Shown here piece after piece: positions 16,481-25,432 of a stretch of 51,600 bases of DNA; positions within the stretch are counted from its first letter, which is position 1, and every line of letters begins with the position of its first letter. This DNA comes from Desulfobacteraceae bacterium (GTDB lineage: Bacteria > Desulfobacterota > Desulfobacteria > Desulfobacterales > Desulfosalsimonadaceae): NCBI GenBank assembly GCA_003597945.1, contig QZJS01000137.1, positions 1 to 51,600 of the forward strand. The letters are read 5' to 3'. The notes under the pieces were generated by a model. The model did not search any database. It had not been told where the DNA came from and was given only the letters and a program-made list of their open reading frames with translations. Both the position numbers and the translations under genes were made by a program.

Positions 16481-17896
16481 GTGCCGGCAGTATCGGCCAT
16501 AAGGGAGACAGGCGCATTGATTTTTAATACCGGTGTCGGAATCGATATAACCCCCGGCGCGGTCAGCATTGCCGTCCTGAAGGGCTCCTTTACGGGCATC
16601 CGGATTGCCGCCCGGGGGATTTTTGAAGTCGATGGCGGCAGGAATCCGGCCGATGCCGCCGCGGACATGGCCGCGTTCATCAACGGTTTTATCCGGGACC
16701 ACGGCATGGCAGCCGCGCAGGTGTATGCGGCGATGCCCGGCGAACACTGCATATTGCGGGAGATCACCTTTCCCAGGACCGTCCGGGAAAACCTCCGGGG
16801 CACCCTGGCTTATGAAATGGAAAAATATGTGCCGTTTTCAGCCGATGATGTCTACTTTGACGGGCAGATCATCTCAGAAGACAGGCAAGCCGAAAAGATA
16901 CGCGTCCTGCTGGCCGTGCTTAAAAAAGCGGATGTGCAACCCTGGCTGCAGCTTTCCAGTCGCCTGGAAACCGGTTTTTCCGGTATCACCATCGCGCCGG
17001 CTGCGGTGGCCAATTATTTCATACACCAACACGAAGATATCGCCGGCCCGGTAATGATTATTGATGTCCGGGAAGATGCCTTTGACCTGATTCATATCCG
17101 GGAGCATGCCCTTGTCTACGCCCGCACGATCCGCATTCCGGACCCGGAAGCCGATATTTTCCCGATAGTTGCGGCCCAGATGGAACAAGCCGGAAAAACA
17201 TTTTGCGCCGAGGATGCTCAGATCCGGTTTACCCTGTACAAAAAGGCAGGGAGCGCCTCGCTCCGGGAGCGGTTGGCCGGCCTTTCCCGGTTTGAACCAA
17301 TCAACGATCCCCCTAAAGTGCCCGGCCTGTCCGGCGAAGAAGCCGTCACGGCCGTCGGGCTTGCTTTGAAGGGGCTTCAGAAAGTGCCGGTGCAGCTCGA
17401 ATTTATGCCGCCGGATCAGCGGCGCCGACCTGACCGGCGGGGCATGATCCTGATGCTGGTCCTGGCCGCCTTGCTGGTCCTGTCGGGTATGGCGTGGATC
17501 GGAAACCATTTCATGGCGCGTCAGGCCGTGTCCGCCCATCTTGATATGGAAATCGAGCGGCTCCGGGCTGAAGCCGATGTTATTTTGAAGAAGGAATCTG
17601 AAATCGAGCGCATGGCGGCGCATCTGAAGTATCTGTCCGGACTCCGGCCGGGAAACCGATTTGCCCTGGATGTATTTAGAGAACTTTCTGAACGGATTCC
17701 TGAAACTGCGTGGCTTCGCGAGCTTCGGCTGCTCGGCGATGCCGTCACCCTCAGCGGACAGGCGGCCTCGGCCTCGGAATTGATCCCCCTGCTGGAGGAA
17801 TCCCCGATGTTTAAAGATGTTAAATTTCTGGCCACCATCAGAAAAGACAGGGACGGCAAAGAGGTGTTCCGTATCGGACTTACCCTATCAAAATAA
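16481..17896 (+). CDS. gspL: T2SS protein GspL (PilM-like and PilN-like domains fused)
   Basis: From the GTG at 16481 the protein has 471 residues; the TTG at 16517 (LIFNTGVGIDITPG) with AAGGGAG 9 nt upstream is an equally likely start and gives 459. It has an actin-like PilM/GspL cytoplasmic domain (GVGIDITPGAVSIAVLKG, YEMEKYVPF, a second half about 185-305), one membrane helix at about 322-341 and a periplasmic PilN-like part with a short coiled coil. GspL links the ATPase GspE to the membrane complex. It lies 35 bp after gspK and 12 bp before gspM. Confidence 0.87.
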   Translation: MPAVSAIRETGALIFNTGVGIDITPGAVSIAVLKGSFTGIRIAARGIFEVDGGRNPADAAADMAAFINGFIRDHGMAAAQVYAAMPGEHCILREITFPRTVRENLRGTLAYEMEKYVPFSADDVYFDGQIISEDRQAEKIRVLLAVLKKADVQPWLQLSSRLETGFSGITIAPAAVANYFIHQHEDIAGPVMIIDVREDAFDLIHIREHALVYARTIRIPDPEADIFPIVAAQMEQAGKTFCAEDAQIRFTLYKKAGSASLRERLAGLSRFEPINDPPKVPGLSGEEAVTAVGLALKGLQKVPVQLEFMPPDQRRRPDRRGMILMLVLAALLVLSGMAWIGNHFMARQAVSAHLDMEIERLRAEADVILKKESEIERMAAHLKYLSGLRPGNRFALDVFRELSERIPETAWLRELRLLGDAVTLSGQAASASELIPLLEESPMFKDVKFLATIRKDRDGKEVFRIGLTLSK

Positions 17897-17908
17897 TGAG
17901 CGAGTTGC

Positions 17909-18484
17909 ATGCTGTCATCATTTGAAATAACAAGGGAACGAAAAATAATTTTGATCGGCGGCGCCGTTTTGCTTTTACTGGCGGCGATATACCGGTTTTA
18001 TCCTTCGATCGGTCCTTTTTTCACGGGATCCGATGAAATTCATGTCAAGCAGGATATCATCTCGAAATATCGAAATGTTGTGGGCCGCGAACGCCATGTT
18101 GACGCGGAACACGCCCGGGTGCAGCGGATGCTTTCCCGGGCCGAGGCCGGACTGCTGGCCGGGGCCACCGAATCTCTTGCAGCGGTGGAGATTCAAAACA
18201 TTATCAATGCCATCGCCGTTGCCAACAACATCAAGATCGATACCATGCAGGTCATGAAAACCCGGGATGCCGAAGAGGTCGGCTATGCCAGGATTCCCGT
18301 CAGGTTTTCCTTTGGTTCCGATATCCTCCAGTTAAAGGAGATACTCCATCGCGTGGAAACCCATGACAAGCTGCTTATCGTCGCGGAAATCAATCTGGGG
18401 CTGGCTATCAGGGCGCGATCCGGGGAGATCCGGTCCACAATTACCGTGGAAGGCATCATGAAAAAGAAGGGAGTCACCGGATGA
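17909..18484 (+). CDS. gspM: T2SS GspM-like protein (PilO-like)
   Basis: The 191-residue protein has a short cytoplasmic N-terminus, one membrane helix (about 13-29) and a periplasmic PilO/GspM-like region with an early heptad-rich helix and a ferredoxin-like beta-alpha part. Sequence conservation is low in this family, so the call rests on topology, length and position between gspL and gspC. It would stabilise GspL in the inner-membrane platform. Its stop overlaps the next start by 4 bp. Confidence 0.78.
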   Translation: MLSSFEITRERKIILIGGAVLLLLAAIYRFYPSIGPFFTGSDEIHVKQDIISKYRNVVGRERHVDAEHARVQRMLSRAEAGLLAGATESLAAVEIQNIINAIAVANNIKIDTMQVMKTRDAEEVGYARIPVRFSFGSDILQLKEILHRVETHDKLLIVAEINLGLAIRARSGEIRSTITVEGIMKKKGVTG

Positions 18485-19254
18485 CGGCCATGTTCTCCAA
18501 AGTATGGATGATCAATATCGTTTTGGCCGTGCTGATTCTTTTCTGCTGGATACGGATATGGGAAGGCCGGGACACGGAAATGGAGATTCCAGCACAAACC
18601 ATCGCCGTTGAAAAGACCGGTGACGTAAGCAGGCCCGGAACCATAAGCCCGGCCGTTGCGCGGCCCGCATCCTCTCTGGAATACGACGGGATTGTGGAGA
18701 TGAATCTTTTTTCACCCGATCGGACGTTTATTATTGAAACGGTTGAACCGGAACCCTTGGTGGAAGCCGAAGCCCGCATATCCGGTGAAAAAATTGTGCT
18801 CTATGGGATCGTGGTACTTGACGCCGAAAAAAAAGCCTTGATTAACAACCCGATGCGTAAACCCGGGGAACGTGATTTTCTGTGGATCAGGGAAGGCGAA
18901 CGGCTCAGCAACCTCCGGGTAACTAAAATCAATCCGGACCAGCTTTTGTTAAATGACGGGTCCGTTCAGTATAAAATCGACCTTTATGACCCCGGAAAGG
19001 CCCGTTCACAGACATCCCCATCGACGCGAACTCCGGCTCCCCAGCAGCGCAGCGCCGAGCCCCAGGTTATCAGTGCCGATCCATCGCCTTCCCCGGCGGC
19101 TCGCACCGGAACGGGCGCCAGAACGAGCGCTCCGGCTCAACCCAAGCAGCCCAAGCCGACAGCGCCTCCGAAGCAGGCGGTATCCGGCGATGATGACGAA
19201 TATGAAATCATTGATACGCCCTTTGGTGAAATCAGGAGAAAAAAAACAAAATGA
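18481..19254 (+). CDS. gspC: T2SS GspC-like protein
   Basis: The 257-residue protein has one N-terminal membrane helix (about 9-26), a linker, and a homology-region-like beta domain (about 92-165: IVLYGIVVLDAEKKALIN, FLWIREGERL, QLLLNDG). This is the part of GspC (and of PilP) that contacts the secretin N0 domain. The C-terminal 80 residues are rich in Pro, Ala and Ser with no PDZ domain. It precedes gspD and overlaps it by 4 bp, fitting its role as the link to the secretin. Confidence 0.8.
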   Translation: MTAMFSKVWMINIVLAVLILFCWIRIWEGRDTEMEIPAQTIAVEKTGDVSRPGTISPAVARPASSLEYDGIVEMNLFSPDRTFIIETVEPEPLVEAEARISGEKIVLYGIVVLDAEKKALINNPMRKPGERDFLWIREGERLSNLRVTKINPDQLLLNDGSVQYKIDLYDPGKARSQTSPSTRTPAPQQRSAEPQVISADPSPSPAARTGTGARTSAPAQPKQPKPTAPPKQAVSGDDDEYEIIDTPFGEIRRKKTK

Positions 19255-21527
19255 AGGCAACCGTTATGAAATTATCCAGACTGTGGATTACCGGCTTTTT
19301 TTGTTTCCAGTTGATCGCATGCGCGGCATGGGCCAGCCCGAAAACATCTGAAAACCCCTCCGTAACCGTCCACTCGGGATCTTCGGAAACCCGGCTTGAG
19401 GCCGCCGGCGCCGGCGATCCGGCAGCCACCGGTAATGCGGGTGAAGGGGGCGATGTCAATGTGACCGCGCAAGACCCCGCTGCCGGTGACGGGGATCCGA
19501 TTGGCCCGGATCGGGATTTGAATTCCTTAGAGGAGGATACGCAATCATACGAACCTGTTATTATGGTGATTGACAATGAAGCCGATGCAATCGACGTTTC
19601 CCGGTCAGTGGATTCGGATACGGAAAAGGAAGACGACCTCAATGATTCAGGAAATATCGGGACGGTCTCTGAAACATCGGCGGTATCCGACACCAACGGC
19701 CTGGTGCTTAACTTTGACAATGCCGACCTGGTGGAAGTGATCCGCACCTTTGCGGAGCTTTTGGAAATCAATTACATGCTGGAGGCGGGCGTGGGCGGAA
19801 AAGTCACCATTCACACCGCCGGCAAACTTGACCGGAGCGATCTTTTTCCGGTGTTTTACCAGATTTTACAAACCCATGGGCTGACTGCCGTAAAACAGAA
19901 CAATATTTACAAAATCATGCCTGCCCGGGATGCCGTCCGTCTGCCCATCCCCTCCCGGACGGGAACCGGCCTTGCGCCCATGTCCCCGGAAAATCAGATG
20001 ATGGTTCAGATCATTCCGCTTCAATCCATCTCCGCGGGGGAAATGAGCAAGGTCTTAACGCCTTTTATTTCCGCCGACGGCACCATTGTGGCTATAGAAA
20101 ATGTGAATATTTTGATGGTTGTGGATAAATTTTACAATATTGAAAGGGTGTTGCGCCTGATCGACGTTTTTGACGCGGACATTTTCGATCAGGTGCATTA
20201 CCGGTTTTATCCATTGGAATATGCCGATGCCGCATCCGTTGCCGAGATTCTGGGAAAAATGCTGGTTTCTTATGGCCCTGCGATTCAGTCCGCAGCCAAC
20301 CTGATCCCCGTCGAAAGGCTGAACATGCTGCTGGTCATCAGCCGGAAACCAAATATTTTTAATTATATAAATGAATTTATAGAACAATATGATATACCGA
20401 GCCTCAGCACGGAACAGGGGATATATGTTTACCCGGTCAGAAACGGGCAGGCGGCTGATATCGCGAGCCTGCTCGGCAGCGTCTTTTCCGGCAAACAGGC
20501 GGCCGATTCAAGGGGGAAGCCGACCCCATCCAGCCGGAACCCGTTGAGCCGGTCGACCCCGGATGGGCAGGCAGCCGAACCTGCGGCACCCCAACAGACA
20601 ATCGGTGTTGAGGTTGCAGTGGGAACCAGCGCGCTGCGGGGGGAGGTGAACATTACGGCCGATGAATACCGCAATTCCCTGATCATCGAAGCCACCCCGG
20701 CGGATTACCTAATGATCAAGAAACTGCTGACACAACTGGATGTACTTCCCCGTCAGGTGCTGATCGAGGTTACCATTGCCGAGATTACCTTAGATGACAA
20801 AAGCGATATGGGCGTGGAATGGTCTTATGTCAAGGGTGATGCCAGTATGAGCACCAGCCTGCTGAACGCGACGATGGGAAGTGGCGGGCTTCAATACAGT
20901 ATCGGCAACCCGGACCGATGGAAAGCGACCATGTCGGCCCTGGCAACGAAAAACAAGGTCAATATCCTCTCATCACCGACCATCCTGGCATCCAACAGTA
21001 AGTCCGCCAGAATCGATATTTCCACGGAAGTGCCGGTGGCCAGTTCAACCTATAGTTACGGCGCCGACAGGGATGATGTCCTCTCCACCAACATCCAGTA
21101 CCGGGATACGGGCGTCATGCTCTCGGTGACGCCCCATATCAACGAGATGGGGCTGGTAACCATGGAGATCACCCAGGAAGTCAGCGAGCAGGCCGAAAGC
21201 GTCCAGGTGGCAAACCAGAGCTATCCCTCGTTTTTCAAGCGCAGCGCCGACACCACGTTGACCGTCCAGAGCGGACAGACCATCGTCATCGGCGGGCTGA
21301 TCCGTGAAACCAAATCCAAAGGCTCTTCCGGCATGCCCTGGGTGGTCAGCGTCCCGGTGCTCAATTTTTTATTCGGCAAGACGTCGGACACGTTTTCCAA
21401 GACCGAACTGATCATCATGATTTCGCCGTATGTCATCACCCGGCTCGATGATATCGATGCGGTAACTGCCGATTTCAAGCAGAAAGTAGGAAGCCTTTTT
21501 GAACACAACGATCGGGACCCCAGATAG
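19251..21527 (+). CDS. gspD: T2SS outer-membrane secretin GspD
   Basis: The 758-residue secretin forms the outer-membrane channel of the T2SS. After the signal region comes an acidic, low-complexity stretch (about 30-145), then secretin N-domains (LVLNFDNADLVEVIRTFAEL onward), a Ser/Pro-rich linker near 420-450, and the secretin core (VLIEVTIAEITLDD; NILSSPTILASNSKSA; GQTIVIGGLIRE; ELIIMISPYVI). The signal region has a possible lipobox LIAC at 21-24, so it may be a lipoprotein; signal peptidase I cleavage after AWA at 28 is the alternative. It is the last gsp gene; no gspS pilotin or gspO peptidase gene is present in the window. Confidence 0.94.
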   Translation: MKATVMKLSRLWITGFFCFQLIACAAWASPKTSENPSVTVHSGSSETRLEAAGAGDPAATGNAGEGGDVNVTAQDPAAGDGDPIGPDRDLNSLEEDTQSYEPVIMVIDNEADAIDVSRSVDSDTEKEDDLNDSGNIGTVSETSAVSDTNGLVLNFDNADLVEVIRTFAELLEINYMLEAGVGGKVTIHTAGKLDRSDLFPVFYQILQTHGLTAVKQNNIYKIMPARDAVRLPIPSRTGTGLAPMSPENQMMVQIIPLQSISAGEMSKVLTPFISADGTIVAIENVNILMVVDKFYNIERVLRLIDVFDADIFDQVHYRFYPLEYADAASVAEILGKMLVSYGPAIQSAANLIPVERLNMLLVISRKPNIFNYINEFIEQYDIPSLSTEQGIYVYPVRNGQAADIASLLGSVFSGKQAADSRGKPTPSSRNPLSRSTPDGQAAEPAAPQQTIGVEVAVGTSALRGEVNITADEYRNSLIIEATPADYLMIKKLLTQLDVLPRQVLIEVTIAEITLDDKSDMGVEWSYVKGDASMSTSLLNATMGSGGLQYSIGNPDRWKATMSALATKNKVNILSSPTILASNSKSARIDISTEVPVASSTYSYGADRDDVLSTNIQYRDTGVMLSVTPHINEMGLVTMEITQEVSEQAESVQVANQSYPSFFKRSADTTLTVQSGQTIVIGGLIRETKSKGSSGMPWVVSVPVLNFLFGKTSDTFSKTELIIMISPYVITRLDDIDAVTADFKQKVGSLFEHNDRDPR

Positions 21528-21605
21528 CGGAAACGGAGGTGAGCCGCATCGTGAGCGATGGGGGATTGCCCTCGTTGGGCCGGGCGTGTTTTTTCAGGCT
21601 CCGGG

Positions 21606-21648
21606 CCTGTGCCGCCGGCCCTGTGCCGCCGGCCGGAACCGGCCGGCG
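21606..21648 (+). repeat. GC-rich tandem repeat and palindrome after gspD
   Basis: CCTGTGCCGCCGGC is repeated twice in tandem (21606-21619, 21620-21633), running into a palindrome CGCCGGCCGG-AA-CCGGCCGGCG (21627-21648). It lies between gspD and the binding-protein gene. It could form a very stable hairpin separating the T2SS operon from the next transcription unit, but no T-tract follows. Confidence 0.6.
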
Positions 21649-21681
21649 AATCCATTGCCGGCGTTATGGCGCCTGGTCCGC

Positions 21682-22620
21682 ATGGTATGGATCTTTTTTG
21701 TTTTCGCCGTCATTTCGAACCTGTCCCAGGCGGTCGCAATGGACCATCCGGAATCAGGGCATCCCCCCAACGTTGTTATATTCGTATCCAAAAATATCCG
21801 GCCCTATGTTGAAGCCGCCGATGGCATGCTCGAGGTCTTTTCCGGGCTTCCGGAAGCCAATGTCCGGAAATTTTTTCTTGATCGCCTCACCGGCAAAGCC
21901 GCGGCGGATCAGGCCGCCAGGATATCCGACGATCAAAGCGTGAACCTGGTGGCGGCCATCGGACCTGAGGCCGCGGCTTTTGTATGGGAATCGTTTCCGG
22001 ATCCTTTTCCCGCCAGGATCTATTCCATTATTCTCAATCCAGAGAAAATTATCGGTTCCCATGCCCTGGCCAACGGTATATCGTTAAATATTTCGCCTGT
22101 CGTGCAACTGGGAATGATTCAAAAAGGCCTGCCTTCTCTGCAACAAATCGGCATTATATACGATCCGGACATCAACCAGGATTTTTATGATGCCGCGGCC
22201 GATGCCGCCCGACATGCCGGCATCCAACTGGTGCCGGTCACGGTTTCTTCATCTAAGGAAATTCCGGATATTTTGAACCGGGCATTCGAAAAGATCGACG
22301 GCATATGGCTGATTCCGGACCGGACGGTAATATCCGAGAGTATCGCCCAGTACATCATCAAAGAGGCGGTGTTGAAAAAGATTCCGGTGATCGGATATAA
22401 TCAGTTTTTTTATGATTCCGGAGCTGCCCTTGCATTTGTGTTTGACTACCGGGATCTGGGCCGGCAGGCTGCTGATCTGGCCGCTGATCTGGCTTCAGGG
22501 GAAACATCGGCGGAGGATCGGGTTCCGGCGTTTCAGGTATGGTTGAATGCCGGGGTCATCCAAAAACTGGGGATCGGGATTCCCGATGCCCTTGAACCGC
22601 CCGTGAGGATCGGCCCTTGA
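21682..22620 (+). CDS. Periplasmic ABC-type substrate-binding protein
   Basis: From the ATG at 21682 the protein has 312 residues with a signal peptide (MVWIFFVFAVISNLSQAVA). The mature part has the two-lobed pattern of the ABC_sub_bind/TrpX-like family: repeats of beta-alpha units, RIYSIILNPEKI, LQQIGIIYDPD, IPVIGYNQFFYDSGAALAF. The frame is open upstream to a TTG at 21499 inside gspD, but the interval holds a GC-rich palindrome and no family-like sequence. No ABC permease or ATPase is adjacent; next to a sensor kinase it may serve as a sensory partner rather than for uptake. The ligand is unknown. The stop overlaps the kinase start (TTGA). Confidence 0.75.
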   Translation: MVWIFFVFAVISNLSQAVAMDHPESGHPPNVVIFVSKNIRPYVEAADGMLEVFSGLPEANVRKFFLDRLTGKAAADQAARISDDQSVNLVAAIGPEAAAFVWESFPDPFPARIYSIILNPEKIIGSHALANGISLNISPVVQLGMIQKGLPSLQQIGIIYDPDINQDFYDAAADAARHAGIQLVPVTVSSSKEIPDILNRAFEKIDGIWLIPDRTVISESIAQYIIKEAVLKKIPVIGYNQFFYDSGAALAFVFDYRDLGRQAADLAADLASGETSAEDRVPAFQVWLNAGVIQKLGIGIPDALEPPVRIGP

Positions 22621-24053
22621 AACCACCCGGCATACATGCGCGACTGCTGGTTACGGCGTTTCTGATCATCAGTGTGACGTCCTTTTCCCTGGGCTATATG
22701 GGCGTGAAAATGTTTCATGAATTCGTCCGGCAGCGCTTTGATGAACGATTTGCCTTCCTGGCGCGATACCTGGCCCTTAACGCCGAGCTGGGAATTCTTA
22801 TTGATCAGCGGGTGATGCTGGGGCAACTGGCCGACAACCTGCTTGCCGAGCAGGATGTGGTCCGTGTGGAAATATTTAATCGGTCCGGAGATCGACTGGC
22901 CCATGCGGAAAAGCACCTTCCCGGCCCCCTTTCCGAGGTGAGCGTTCCGGTTCGGCTCAAGGCATCAAGCGAGGAGAGTCAGGCTTTCGGATGGGGAGGA
23001 ATGCCCGCGGCCATCGACGATCGTGATCCGGTCATCGGCGATGTGCGCATTACTTACAGCGCATCCCAGATCCGATCCATGCTGGCAGCCATCACGGTGC
23101 GGTTTGTGGTATCCACTGCCGGTTTAACCGCACTCTGCCTGGTGATTTTCTTTTTCATCTCGCGTTCCATGGTGGCGCCGTTGACGCGGTTGTCACAGAT
23201 TGCCCGAAAAATCGGGGCCGGAGAAGTCTGGCTCCGCACGGCAACCGAAGGCCCCCCGGAAACCCGGGAAGTCTCTATTGCGTTTAACGCCATGCTCGAT
23301 TCCCTGCAGCGTCACCGGGAGGCAGTGGAAAAAGCCAACCAGGAGATGGCCCGGCAAAACCTGCTGGCGGAAATGGGAAAATTTTCAATGATGATCGCCC
23401 ATGAAATTAAAAATCCGTTGAGCATCATCAAAAGTTCCTTTGATGTGCTCCGAAAGGACCCGTTTTCTGACGCCAATCCGGTGATTATCGGCTATATTGA
23501 TGAGGAGATCAGGCGGATCAACAGCCTGATAGAGGATTTTCTCTCCTTTGCCAAACCGTCGAAACCGGCGTTCCGCATCGCCGACGCCAATCAGATGCTC
23601 AAAGACTGTCTGGAGCGGTTTATGCGTATGCCGGCCGCGCAAAATATGACGGTGGATGTATTTATTCCTGAAGGGACCTGCCTGTCCTATCTGGATCCGG
23701 ATCTTTGCCGGCGGGCCGTGGATAATATCTTAAAAAATGCGGCCGAGGCGTGCGGCGAGGAAGGCGCCATCCGGGTGACGGCCCAATGCCTTGAAGAGTG
23801 CTGGCAGGTGGAGATTGCCGATGACGGAGAGGGAATCGCCGATGACGCGCTGCGGAAAATATTTGATCCGTTTTTCACCACCCGGGCCAAGGGAACCGGG
23901 CTCGGGCTGGCTTATACGGCCCAGGTGATCGGCGCCCACGGCGGGCGGATTGCCGCCGAAAACCGGAAAACCGGCGGGGCCGTATTTATCATTGAAATTC
24001 CAAGAGAGCCGAAAATGATTGATTTGCCGGTATCCGGTGAAGTAAAGGAATAA
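22617..24053 (+). CDS. Membrane sensor histidine kinase
   Basis: The 478-residue kinase has a membrane helix at about 9-29, a periplasmic sensor domain (about 31-154), a second helix (about 155-181), HAMP (about 182-235), and a kinase core: phosphoacceptor His262 in IAHEIKNPLS, N box ILKNAAEA with Asn374, G1 DDGEGI at 402-407 and G2 GTGLGL at 426-431. It has a TTG start coupled to the upstream stop (TTGA), and the response regulator starts 5 bp downstream, so the two form a cognate pair. The neighbouring binding protein may present its ligand to the sensor domain; this is inferred from the layout. Confidence 0.92.
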   Translation: MKPPGIHARLLVTAFLIISVTSFSLGYMGVKMFHEFVRQRFDERFAFLARYLALNAELGILIDQRVMLGQLADNLLAEQDVVRVEIFNRSGDRLAHAEKHLPGPLSEVSVPVRLKASSEESQAFGWGGMPAAIDDRDPVIGDVRITYSASQIRSMLAAITVRFVVSTAGLTALCLVIFFFISRSMVAPLTRLSQIARKIGAGEVWLRTATEGPPETREVSIAFNAMLDSLQRHREAVEKANQEMARQNLLAEMGKFSMMIAHEIKNPLSIIKSSFDVLRKDPFSDANPVIIGYIDEEIRRINSLIEDFLSFAKPSKPAFRIADANQMLKDCLERFMRMPAAQNMTVDVFIPEGTCLSYLDPDLCRRAVDNILKNAAEACGEEGAIRVTAQCLEECWQVEIADDGEGIADDALRKIFDPFFTTRAKGTGLGLAYTAQVIGAHGGRIAAENRKTGGAVFIIEIPREPKMIDLPVSGEVKE

Positions 24054-24058
24054 CCGTT

Positions 24059-25426
24059 ATGGCCTATATCCTTGTTGTCGACGATGAAGAAAAAATGCAG
24101 CATCTGCTGGCCATCATGCTGATCCGCCAGGGCTACAGCGTGGACCGTGCCGGCGACGGGCGGCGGGCCCTGGAGATGGTCAAGTCCCATCCCTATGACA
24201 TGGTCATCAGCGATATCCGGATGCCCCACCTGGACGGCACCGGGCTTTTATGCGCTATCCGGGACCTTAACATCCCATGCCCGGTGGTGTTCATTACGGC
24301 CCACGCTACGGTGGATTCGGCGGTGGAAGCCATGCGCATGGGCGTGGTGGATTACATTACCAAGCCTTTTGAGGAAGAGCGGATTCTGCTCACCGTGGAG
24401 CGGACCCTCGGTATTTCCCGCATTATGGCGGAAAATATCGAATTAAAACAAGAGCTTTTTCAGATATCCGGCGGCGGGGAAATCGTCTGTGTTTCCGAGA
24501 AGATGAAACAGGTGATGGAAAACGCCCGGCGGGTGGCGGCCTCGGATACGGCGGTGCTGATCACCGGCGAGTCCGGCACGGGCAAGGAAGTGGTGGCCCG
24601 TTTCATCCATTCATCTTCTCCCCGGTGCCGCGCCCGTTTCGTTCCGGTCAACTGCGCGGCCATCTCGCCTTCCCTGGTGGAGTCCGAACTGTTCGGCCAT
24701 GAAAAGGGGGCGTTTACCGGCGCGGACCGCCGGACCAAGGGAAAATTCGAATATGCCGACGGCGGATCGCTTTTTCTTGATGAAATCGGGGACCTGCCCT
24801 TGGAAGCCCAGGCCAAGCTGCTGCGGGCCCTGCAGGACAAGAAAATTCAACGGGTGGGCGGAAACGATGAAATTCCTTTAGATGTCCGGATTATCTGCGC
24901 CACCAACCAGGACCTGCGCAAGCTGGTGGAAACCGGGCGGTTCCGTCAGGATCTTTATTACCGGATCAATGTGTTTCCCATTGAAACGCCGCCGCTGCGG
25001 GACCGTGCCGATGACATCATGCCTTTGGCAATGCATTTTCTTACCCGTCTGGGCGCCGGGCAGGATGCCGCGCTTACCGACGGCGCCGTCCGATCCCTTC
25101 ATTCGTATCAATGGCCCGGCAATGTCCGGGAGCTGGCCAATGCCATGGAACGCGTGATGATTTTAAATCCCGGAGGGGGAGCGGTCACGGCGGACACGCT
25201 TTCGTTTCTGCGAACAGCTCCTGCGTCATCCTGCAATACCGACGGTTTCCGTATACCGGCCGAGGGGATTTCCATAGAGGCTCTTGAAAAGGATCTGGTA
25301 TGCCAGGCCCTGGAGATGACCGGTAATAACCAGACCGCCGCGGCCCGCCTTCTGGGCCTGACCCGGGCCAAGTTCCGGGTTCTGTTGCGACAGGTGGAAG
25401 ACACCCCTGAAGGGGTTAAGGATTAA
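24059..25426 (+). CDS. NtrC-family response regulator, sigma-54 activator
   Basis: The 455-residue regulator has a receiver domain with phosphoacceptor Asp52 (VISDIRMP), Thr80 and Lys102 (TKPFEEER), an AAA+ sigma-54 interaction domain with Walker A GESGTGKE at 170-177, the sigma-54 contact loop GAFTGA at 217-222, SLFLDEIGDLPLEAQAKLLR, and a C-terminal Fis-type HTH (about 410-450). All residues needed for sigma-54 activation are present. AAGGA lies upstream of the ATG. It is probably phosphorylated by the kinase encoded just before it. Candidate sigma-54 elements in the window lie upstream of gspE, the CAP-domain gene and others. Confidence 0.95.
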   Translation: MAYILVVDDEEKMQHLLAIMLIRQGYSVDRAGDGRRALEMVKSHPYDMVISDIRMPHLDGTGLLCAIRDLNIPCPVVFITAHATVDSAVEAMRMGVVDYITKPFEEERILLTVERTLGISRIMAENIELKQELFQISGGGEIVCVSEKMKQVMENARRVAASDTAVLITGESGTGKEVVARFIHSSSPRCRARFVPVNCAAISPSLVESELFGHEKGAFTGADRRTKGKFEYADGGSLFLDEIGDLPLEAQAKLLRALQDKKIQRVGGNDEIPLDVRIICATNQDLRKLVETGRFRQDLYYRINVFPIETPPLRDRADDIMPLAMHFLTRLGAGQDAALTDGAVRSLHSYQWPGNVRELANAMERVMILNPGGGAVTADTLSFLRTAPASSCNTDGFRIPAEGISIEALEKDLVCQALEMTGNNQTAAARLLGLTRAKFRVLLRQVEDTPEGVKD

Positions 25427-25432
25427 GCATTT

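Noticed and set aside
21499-21681. Longer start of the binding protein from a TTG inside gspD
   Set aside because: The added residues are Arg/Pro/Gly-rich, cover a GC palindrome and would bury the signal peptide at residue 62.
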